This document shows, piece after piece, positions 58,184 to 64,000 of a DNA stretch of 64,000 nucleotides. Source of the DNA: Streptomyces olivaceoviridis (lineage in GTDB: Bacteria; Actinomycetota; Actinomycetes; Streptomycetales; Streptomycetaceae); contig NZ_BMUI01000003.1 in NCBI RefSeq assembly GCF_014650115.1, forward strand, positions 310,001 through 374,000. Direction: 5' to 3'. Below the pieces are notes generated by a model. That model searched no databases, was not told the DNA's origin, and saw only the letters and a list, made by a program, of their open reading frames with translations. The position numbers and the translations under genes are program-made. Each line of letters opens with the position of its first letter. The stretch's first letter is position 1.

Positions 58184-59896
58184 TCACACCGCTTCCACCG
58201 GCGGGTACACCGGCTCCCACCGGGCCGCCCGTACCGCCGCCTCGACGTCGTCCAGCTCGGCCCGGGCGACGCCCTCCTCCACCGCCGTGCGGGCCACGGC
58301 CACGGCGACCGCCTCCGAGGTGGCGCGCAGGTCGCGGATCGGCGGCAGGACCGGCGCGTCGGCGCGGGCGACCTCCGTGTCACCGGTCCGGCGGGCCACC
58401 GCGTCGGCCGCCGCGCGGAGCATGCGGTCGGTGATGCGGGAGGCGCGGGCGACGATCACACCGAGGCCGAGGCCGGGGAAGACCAGCGCGTTGTTGGCCT
58501 GGCCGATCTCGTACGTCGTACCGTCCCGCTCGACCGGGGCGAAGGGGCTGCCGGTGGCCACCAGGGCCTTGCCGCCGGTCCAGTCGAGCAGGTCGGCGGG
58601 GGTGGCCTCGGCGAGGTCGGTCGGGTTGGACATGGGCAGGATGATCGGGCGCTCGGTGTGCCGGGCCATCTCGCGGACGAGTTCCTCCGTGAAGGAGCCG
58701 CCCTGGCCGGAGGTGCCGATCAGGATGGTCGGGCGGACCCGGCGGACCACCTCGTCCAGCGGGATGCCGGGCAGGTTCTCGTCCCGGCGCCAGCCGTCGA
58801 CCTCGTCGGCGGGGCGGGCGTACGGCTTCTGGACATCCCGGAGCTGGTCGCCCTGGTCGGTGGTGAGCAGGCCGTACCGGTCCACGCACCAGAAGCGGGC
58901 GGTGGCCTGCTCGGCGGACAGGCCCTCGGCGATCAGGGCGTCGCGCAACTGGTCGGCGACGCCGATGCCGGCGGTACCGGCGCCGAAGACGACGATCCGG
59001 TGCTCGGGCAGGGGCGTGCCGGTGGCGCGGACGCCGGACAGGACGGCGGCGAGGTTGACGGCGCCGGTGCCCTGGATGTCGTCGTTGAAGGTGCAGACCT
59101 GGTCGCGGTAGCGGTCGAGGACGCGGCGGGCGTTGGCGGTGCCGAAGTCCTCCCAGTGCAGCAGGGCGTGCGGGAAGAGCCGGGTCGCGGTGGTGACGTA
59201 GGCGTCGATGAAGGCGTCGTAGGTGTCGCGGTCGGCACGCGGGTGGCGGTTGCCGAGGTAGAGGGGGTTGTCGAGGAGTTCCTGGCGGTTGGTGCCGACG
59301 TCGAGCATGACGGGCAGGGTGCGGCGCGGGTCGATGCCGGCGGCGGCCGTGTAGACGGCGAGCTTGCCGACGGCGATGTCGATCCCGCCGACGCCCCAGT
59401 CGCCGATGCCGAGGATGCCCTCGCCGTCGGTGGCCACGATCAGGTCGACGTCGTCGGCGCCGAGGCCGTGCGCGCGCAGGGAGCGTTCGATGTCGCCGGG
59501 GGCGTCCACGGAGAGGTAGACCCCGCGCGGGCGTCGGTACTCCGTGCTGTAGCGGCGGATCGCCGTGCCCACCGTGGGGGTGTAGACGATGGGCAGCATC
59601 TCTTCGAGGTGGTCGCCGACGAGCCGGTAGAACAGCACCTCGTTGCGGTCGTGCAGCGCGGTCAGATTGACGCTCCTGGCCAGGTCGCCCGGCTGGTCCC
59701 GGAACTGGCCGTAGGCACGTTCGGCCTGCTCGTCCTGGGTGAGCACGCGGGGCGGGACCAGCCCGACGAGGTCGAGGGCGCGGCGCTCCTCCTCGGTGAA
59801 GGCGGTGCCGCGGTTGATCCGGGGGTCGGCGAGGACGGCCCGCCCCCGGGCGGTGACCCTCAACGGGCTGGTGTCGGTGTCACGAGCGTCGGTCAC
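58184..59896 (-). CDS. NAD-dependent malic enzyme
   Basis: 570 residues, close to the length of the two-domain bacterial/eukaryotic malic enzyme: malate/pyruvate site in [30 protein letters not shown], metal site [37 protein letters not shown] motif [20 protein letters not shown]. Decarboxylates malate to pyruvate with NAD, linking TCA intermediates to acetyl-CoA. GTG start giving [12 protein letters not shown]. Preceded by the EamA gene 112 bases away on the same strand. Confidence 0.92.
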   Translation of the reverse strand: MTDARDTDTSPLRVTARGRAVLADPRINRGTAFTEEERRALDLVGLVPPRVLTQDEQAERAYGQFRDQPGDLARSVNLTALHDRNEVLFYRLVGDHLEEMLPIVYTPTVGTAIRRYSTEYRRPRGVYLSVDAPGDIERSLRAHGLGADDVDLIVATDGEGILGIGDWGVGGIDIAVGKLAVYTAAAGIDPRRTLPVMLDVGTNRQELLDNPLYLGNRHPRADRDTYDAFIDAYVTTATRLFPHALLHWEDFGTANARRVLDRYRDQVCTFNDDIQGTGAVNLAAVLSGVRATGTPLPEHRIVVFGAGTAGIGVADQLRDALIAEGLSAEQATARFWCVDRYGLLTTDQGDQLRDVQKPYARPADEVDGWRRDENLPGIPLDEVVRRVRPTILIGTSGQGGSFTEELVREMARHTERPIILPMSNPTDLAEATPADLLDWTGGKALVATGSPFAPVERDGTTYEIGQANNALVFPGLGLGVIVARASRITDRMLRAAADAVARRTGDTEVARADAPVLPPIRDLRATSEAVAVAVARTAVEEGVARAELDDVEAAVRAARWEPVYPPVEAV

Positions 59897-60008
59897 GAGA
59901 TCCGCCTTCCGTCCTTCTTCGCCCCTTCAGGCCCCACACAGGAGTGTGCGGGAGAGGGGCGGAACGCGCAGGGTGAGCGGGTCCCGTGGACCGGGCGGCC
60001 GTCGGGCG

Positions 60009-60965
60009 TCAGGCCTCAGGCGCCCGCAGGCCGGGCTTCGTCCGGGACGTCTGGGTGCGTACCGCGCCGATCGTCGCCGCGATGACCAGGGTGATCGCGG
60101 CGGCCTCGGCGGGGGTGAGGGACTGGCCGAGGATCAGGAAGCCCGCCGTGGCCGCGATGGCCGGTTCCAGGCTCATGAGGATGGCGAAGGTGGGGGCCGG
60201 CAGCCGGCGCAGGGCCAGCAGTTCGAGGGTGTAGGGCAGGACCGAGGAGAGCAGGGCCACCGCCGAGCCGAGGGCGACGGTGGTGGGGTTCAGGAGCCGG
60301 GTGCCGGCCTCAACGATGCCCAGGGGGAGGAAGAGGAGGGCCGCGACCGCCATGGCCAGCGCCAGCCCGTCCGCCTGCGGGAAGCGGCGGCCCGTACGGG
60401 CGCTGAAGACTATGTAGGACGCCCACATGGCGCCCGCACCCAGGGCGAAGCCGACACCTGTGGGGTCCAGATTGCCGAAGCCTCCGCCGCCGAGCAGGAA
60501 GACGCCGGCGAGGGCCAGGCCGGCCCAGAGGGCGTTGATCGCGCGGCGGGAGGCCACGACGGACAGGGCCAGGGGCCCGAGGACTTCGAGGGTGACCGCC
60601 GGGCCCAGCGGGATACGGGCGACCGCTTCGTAGAACAGGCCGTTCATCGCGCCCATGGTGATGCCGAAGACGATCACCGTGCCCCAGTCGGCCCGGGAGT
60701 GCCCGCGCAGCCGGGGCCGGCAGACCAGCAGGAGGACGACGGCCGCCGCGAGCAGGCGCAGGGTGACGACGCCCAGGGCGCCGGCCCTCGGCATCAGCGT
60801 CACCGCCAGCGCGCCGCCGAACTGGACCGAGATGCCACCGGCCAGCACCAGCCCGACGGGCCCTAGTGAGCCGAGTGAGCGGAACGGGCCGCGCGGGGCG
60901 GAGGGACGCCTGCCGTCGCCGGAGGCGGCCGGGGTCGGCGTGGAGGTGCTGAGTGGGGCGGTCAC
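60009..60965 (-). CDS. EamA-family exporter (RhtA-like)
   Basis: 318 residues with ten membrane segments in two EamA halves (GLVLAGGISVQFGGALAVTLMPRAGALGVVTLRLLAAAVVLLL; GAGAMWASYIVFSARTGRRFPQADGLALAMAVAALLFLPLG; PAPTFAILMSLEPAIAATAGFLILGQSLTPAEAAAITLVIAATIG). RhtA-like proteins export threonine, homoserine or other small metabolites. The N-terminal 30 residues are a Ser/Pro-rich cytoplasmic tail. ATG start giving MTAPLSTSTPTP. 111 bases beyond the ABC exporter stop on the same strand. Confidence 0.87.
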   Translation of the reverse strand: MTAPLSTSTPTPAASGDGRRPSAPRGPFRSLGSLGPVGLVLAGGISVQFGGALAVTLMPRAGALGVVTLRLLAAAVVLLLVCRPRLRGHSRADWGTVIVFGITMGAMNGLFYEAVARIPLGPAVTLEVLGPLALSVVASRRAINALWAGLALAGVFLLGGGGFGNLDPTGVGFALGAGAMWASYIVFSARTGRRFPQADGLALAMAVAALLFLPLGIVEAGTRLLNPTTVALGSAVALLSSVLPYTLELLALRRLPAPTFAILMSLEPAIAATAGFLILGQSLTPAEAAAITLVIAATIGAVRTQTSRTKPGLRAPEA

Positions 60966-61076
60966 GAGCGGTCCTGGGCTTGATCGGATTCGTGCATCTC
61001 GATGGACTACCAGGTCCAGGGTAATGGACTCCGACAGGTGCGTGAACCCTTGACGGGACTGTCCCGGATGCTGGGA

Positions 61077-63167
61077 TCAGCCGCCCGGCCACGCCTCCTG
61101 GTCTCGGAACAGCGGACGGCCGTCCGGCAGGGCCGAGGGCACGTGTCCCGCGCCCCCGTACGACGGGACGTGCGCCGGGGCCGCCGGGGCGTGGGCCGCC
61201 GGGGCGTATGCCACCGGGGTGTGGGCCGCCGGGGTGTATGCCACCGGGGGCGTCCGGGCGTATGCCTCATGTCCGTACGCGTACCCGTTCCCGTACCCCT
61301 GCCCGTACCCCGGCCCGGACTCGTACGAGTACACCGGCGCCGGTGTCCGCGGCTCCTCCCACAGCGGCATGCGCAGCTCTCCCGTGTCCGGCACCGCGTT
61401 GTTCTGCGAACGGTGCAGCCGGGCGTAGGCACCGCCCCGGGCGAGGAGTTCGTCGTGGCGGCCGGCCTCCACGATGCGGCCCCGGTCCACGACGAGGATG
61501 CGGTCGGCGTCGGGAGCGAGGTTCAGGTCGTGCGTGATCATGATCGTCGTCCGGCCGGCCATCAGGCGGCGCAGGGGTTCGACGACGCGGCGGGCGGCCA
61601 ACGCGTCCAGGCCGGTGGTCGGTTCGTCCAGGACCAGGACGGGCGCGTCGCGCAGGATGGCGCGGGCGATGGCCAGGCGCTGGAGCTGGCCGCCGGAGAG
61701 CCGGGCCGAGTGGGGGTCGACCCGGGTGTCGTAGCCGTCGGGCAGCCGCAGGATGAAGTCGTGGGCGTCGGCCGCCTTCGCCGCCTCCTCGATCGCCTGG
61801 TCACTGGCGCCGGGCCGGCCGCAGGCGATGTTGGCGCGCACCGTGTCGTGCAGCACCAGGGTCTCCTGCGGGAGCAGGGTGACGTACTCGCGCAGCCGGG
61901 CCAGCGGGAAGTCCCGCAGGGGGACGCCGTCCAGGAGGACGTCTCCTCGGTCCGGGTCGTAGAAGCGCAGCAGCAGCTTGGACACCGTGGACTTGCCCGC
62001 GCCGCTCGGGCCGGTGACGATCACCAGCTCACCGGGGCTGACGGAGAAGGAGAGGTCTTCCAGGGCGGTCGTCTCCGCGCCGGGGTAGCGGAAGGAGACG
62101 TCCCGCACCTCGACCGTGCCGTCGGGGCGGCCCGCCTCCGCGCGGTGCCGGGGGTCCGTGACCGAGGGGCGCACGTCCAGGATCTCGATGAGGCGTTCGG
62201 CGCCGGCGGTGGCCGCGGTGACCGTGAGGCCGAGCTGGGCGAGGCCGCGGACGGGCGGATAGAGGTAGCCGAGGAAGGCGGCGAAGGCCAGGAGTTGGCC
62301 GAGGGTCATCCGGCCGGTGGAGATGTCCCAGGCGCCGATGCCGATCACGGCGAGCACGCAGACCGTCTCGATGACCTGGACCAGCTGCTCGTAGGCCTCG
62401 TTCAGACGGGTGGAGCGGACGGAGGCGCGGAACCAGGCGTTCGCCTCCGCGCGCAGCCGGCGGCGCTCGGCGTCCCGGCGGTCGTACGCCTGGGTGAGCA
62501 CGATGTTGCCGAGGGACTCCTCCACCACGGAGGTGATCGCCCCGTCGGCGACCCGGCCCGCGCGGGAGACGTCCTTGATGGAGCCGGAGAAGCGGCGGGC
62601 GGCCAGCCAGAACAGGGGGGCGAGGACGAAGGTGGCGGCGGCCAGGTCCCAGCGCAGCCAGAACGCGGCCACGGAGTAGAAGAGGGCGGAGAAGGCCGCC
62701 GAGGCGGCGCCGACCAGGCCGGACACGACCATGGTCTCGATCGCCTCGACATCGCTGGTCAGCCGGGAGAGCAGATCGCCCTGGCGGTGCCGCTGGAAGA
62801 AGTGCGGGGGCAGTTGCTGGACGTGGTCGAAGACGTGCTCGCGCAGCCGCATCACGAAGCGCTCGGTGGCCCACGCGGCCAGTGAGTTGCCCGCGTACGC
62901 GACGAGCGCGCCGGCCACCGCGATCCCCAGCCACTTCACGGCCGGGCTCCAGAACGCGGCGAGCGAGCCTTGCTCCAGCGCGTGGTCGGTGAGATCACCG
63001 AACAGCAGGATGGCCTCCGTCTCCGCGAGCGCGACGAGCACGGTGCACAGCCAGACGACCAGCAGCCATTTCCTGAGCCCCTTCGTCAGCGGCCAGAAAC
63101 GACGGAACGCGGTACGGGCGGGAATCGCGGGTGTTTCGTACTCGAATTCTTCACCCTCGCCAGCCAT
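61077..63167 (-). CDS. ABC exporter (membrane domain + ATPase) with a low-complexity C-terminal tail
   Basis: 696 residues. Transmembrane domain about 20-310 (six segments; TERFVMRLREHVFDHVQQLPPHFFQRHRQGDLLSRLTSDVEAIE is the typical coupling region), ATPase about 345-585: Walker A GPSGAGKST, Q-loop LLPQETLVL, signature ARLSGGQLQRLAIARA, Walker B VLVLDEPTTGLD, switch His in MITHDL. No N-terminal C39 peptidase. A tail of about 95 residues (Pro, Ala, Tyr, His; YGQGYGNGYAYGHEAY, then repeated PVAY/TPAAH/APAAH units) is unusual. ATG start 6 bases after AAGGA; a longer frame to 63188 exists. The 43-residue peptide gene lies upstream; the exporter may secrete it. Confidence 0.9.
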   Translation of the reverse strand: MAGEGEEFEYETPAIPARTAFRRFWPLTKGLRKWLLVVWLCTVLVALAETEAILLFGDLTDHALEQGSLAAFWSPAVKWLGIAVAGALVAYAGNSLAAWATERFVMRLREHVFDHVQQLPPHFFQRHRQGDLLSRLTSDVEAIETMVVSGLVGAASAAFSALFYSVAAFWLRWDLAAATFVLAPLFWLAARRFSGSIKDVSRAGRVADGAITSVVEESLGNIVLTQAYDRRDAERRRLRAEANAWFRASVRSTRLNEAYEQLVQVIETVCVLAVIGIGAWDISTGRMTLGQLLAFAAFLGYLYPPVRGLAQLGLTVTAATAGAERLIEILDVRPSVTDPRHRAEAGRPDGTVEVRDVSFRYPGAETTALEDLSFSVSPGELVIVTGPSGAGKSTVSKLLLRFYDPDRGDVLLDGVPLRDFPLARLREYVTLLPQETLVLHDTVRANIACGRPGASDQAIEEAAKAADAHDFILRLPDGYDTRVDPHSARLSGGQLQRLAIARAILRDAPVLVLDEPTTGLDALAARRVVEPLRRLMAGRTTIMITHDLNLAPDADRILVVDRGRIVEAGRHDELLARGGAYARLHRSQNNAVPDTGELRMPLWEEPRTPAPVYSYESGPGYGQGYGNGYAYGHEAYARTPPVAYTPAAHTPVAYAPAAHAPAAPAHVPSYGGAGHVPSALPDGRPLFRDQEAWPGG

Positions 63168-63209
63168 CAGAAATCCTTTCTGAATCACCTTCCCAGAGGA
63201 AGAGGAAAA

Positions 63210-63235
63210 GGGGCCGACGGTGCACCGTCGGCCCC
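63210..63235 (-). terminator. Perfect 26-bp palindrome between peptide and exporter genes
   Basis: GGGGCCGACGGTG then its exact complement CACCGTCGGCCCC; forms an 11-bp stem with a tetraloop and on the minus strand is followed by a pyrimidine tract CTTTTCCTCTTCCTC. It works as a terminator or attenuator that lets only part of transcription continue into the exporter. Confidence 0.8.
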
Positions 63236-63253
63236 TTCCGGCTTAGCGCCCGA

Positions 63254-63385
63254 TCACTGGTCCCGGCCGGCCACCGGCTTGGGCAGCGGCTTGTGCGCAT
63301 GCTTCTTGGGCTTCGGCTTCGGCGCCGGAGGGAGCTGCTTCGTCTTGGACTTGGGGGGCAGCGGGGCAAGCTTCTTGAAGCTCAT
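63254..63385 (-). CDS. 43-residue Lys/Pro-rich peptide
   Basis: Begins MSFKKLAPLPPKSKTKQLPP and ends PLPKPVAGRDQ; 11 Lys and 11 Pro of 43 residues, no Cys, Trp or Tyr. The ribosome site AGGAG lies 6 bases before ATG. Too small and biased for a folded domain: a secreted basic peptide, a leader, or a substrate of peptide modification. Followed by a strong hairpin and then an ABC exporter; preceded by a FemX-like gene, all on the minus strand. I do not recognise a family. Confidence 0.7.
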   Translation of the reverse strand: MSFKKLAPLPPKSKTKQLPPAPKPKPKKHAHKPLPKPVAGRDQ

Positions 63386-63553
63386 TTCCGTCTCCTGATG
63401 TCGCACTGTTCTTGTGGTGCTGAATTCCGCGTCCGGAACCCGACACCGAAGAAGTTACACGCTTCTCCAGCCACCGAACGGCAAAAATGGCAAAGGGGCG
63501 CTGTGAATCCCCTGGGAAAAGCTGGGAGTTCGGCGAAGAACCTGTAAGCGACC

Positions 63554-64000
63554 TCAGCGGCGGGCCATATAGATGTCGAACGCCTTGTGCAGCAGCCGGT
63601 TCAGCGGGAAGTCCCACTCCCCCACGTACTCGACGGCCTCACCGCCCGCGCCCACCTTGAAGCGAAGCAGGCCGAGCAGATGGTCGGACTCCTCCAGGGT
63701 GTCGGCGATGCCCCGGAAGTCGTAGACGTCCGCGCCGAGTTCATGGGCGTCGCACATCATCCGCCACTGCATGGCGTTGTTGGGCTGCACCTCGCGCTTG
63801 CGGCTGGTGGAGGCGCCGTAGGAGTACCAGACGTGCCGGCCGACGATCAGCATGGTGGCCGCGGCGAGGACATCCCCGTCGTGGTGGGCGAGGTAGAGCC
63901 GCATCCGGTCGGGGTCCTCCGCGGTGAGCGCGGCCCACATGCGCTGGAAGTACGGCAGGGGGCGCGGGATGAAGCGGTCCCGCTCGGCGGTCTCGGTGTA
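63554..64000 (-). CDS. FemX/FemABX-like aminoacyltransferase, C-terminal part (cut by window edge)
   Basis: 149 codons visible. C-terminal GNAT-like half of the FemABX fold: PLPYFQRMWAALTAEDPDRMRLYLAHHDGDVLAAATMLIVGRHVWYSYGAS, QPNNAMQWRMMCDAHELGADVYDFRGIADTLEESDHLLGLLRFKVGAGGEAVEYVGEWDFPLNRLLHKAFD. The family adds amino acids from aminoacyl-tRNA to peptidoglycan precursors; related Streptomyces enzymes act in glycopeptide resistance. The stop is 168 bases before the peptide gene. The rest of the protein and its start lie beyond 64000. Confidence 0.88.
   Translation of the reverse strand, partial: YTETAERDRFIPRPLPYFQRMWAALTAEDPDRMRLYLAHHDGDVLAAATMLIVGRHVWYSYGASTSRKREVQPNNAMQWRMMCDAHELGADVYDFRGIADTLEESDHLLGLLRFKVGAGGEAVEYVGEWDFPLNRLLHKAFDIYMARR

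Noticed and set aside
59935..59953. CACAC-AGGA-GTGTG stem between malic enzyme and EamA genes
   Set aside because: Only 5 bp; insufficient as terminator or operator.
1..64000. tRNA, rRNA, CRISPR arrays, insertion sequences, attachment sites
   Set aside because: None seen on reading both strands; no transposase, integrase or spacer-repeat pattern was found.

Overview
The window is high-GC actinobacterial chromosome. Nearly every codon ends in G or C, many genes start with GTG, genes overlap by ATGA/GTGA junctions, and the content is that of Streptomyces. Several genes are recognisable as counterparts of a known Streptomyces coelicolor neighbourhood: the kinase gene afsK with kbpA at the left edge, the sigma/anti-sigma and STAS genes, purU, the iron regulator dmdR1, and a 4-coumarate:CoA ligase-type acyl-CoA synthetase. 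Identities come from reading the translations; no database search was run.

Left part (1-29 kb): afsK (cut by the window edge) and kbpA, a TetR regulator, and an Lrp/LysE divergent pair. Then comes a long accessory block (about 4.5-29 kb) of acyl-CoA catabolic genes: five acyl-CoA dehydrogenase polypeptides, a thiolase-like lyase without the usual cysteine, a DUF35 protein, a DoxX protein, a flavin monooxygenase, an ADP-forming-type CoA ligase, an enoyl-CoA hydratase, a flavin reductase, a short-chain and a zinc alcohol dehydrogenase, a cyclase, an amidohydrolase and an AMP-forming CoA ligase. Six promoter regions in this block carry a TGACG-N3-CGTCA-type dyad (nine sites in all), which ties the scattered units into one probable TetR-type regulon. 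The substrate is unknown. The set of enzymes resembles actinobacterial steroid, terpenoid or alicyclic acid degradation. Two MFS transporters, a GlxA-type regulator and a methyltransferase sit inside the block without the dyad.

Middle part (29-46 kb): an EF-hand protein, a STAS antagonist, an ECF-like sigma factor with a zinc-finger anti-sigma protein fused to a mycothiol-enzyme-like domain, purU, a lipoprotein binding protein, a proline/glutamine-rich membrane protein with ATQYIPP repeats, an NsdA-like TPR regulator, an alpha/beta-hydrolase without its serine nucleophile, dmdR1, a SIS-domain sugar-phosphate protein behind a DasR-like site, a PAS/GAF protein, pdxH and a citrate synthase. A short expressed-looking element (HrdB-type promoter, 12-codon frame, perfect 13-bp dyad) lies at 44.4-44.7 kb.

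Right part (46.7-64 kb): a 2-oxoglutarate/iron oxygenase preceded by a cysteine-type attenuator leader peptide. Next is an eight-gene operon on the minus strand (58.1 to 48.0 kb) with TIGR03084, AtuA-like, acyl-CoA carboxylase beta and alpha, acyl-CoA dehydrogenase, CoA ligase, enoyl-CoA hydratase and a terminal TetR gene, probably for branched-chain or isoprenoid acyl-CoA breakdown. A malic enzyme and an EamA exporter follow. At the right edge, on the minus strand, lie a FemX-like aminoacyltransferase (cut), a 43-residue Lys/Pro-rich peptide, a perfect 26-bp terminator-like hairpin and an ABC exporter. This last group is the best candidate for an undescribed system: a small basic peptide encoded directly before its possible exporter, beside an aminoacyl-tRNA-using peptide bond-forming enzyme.
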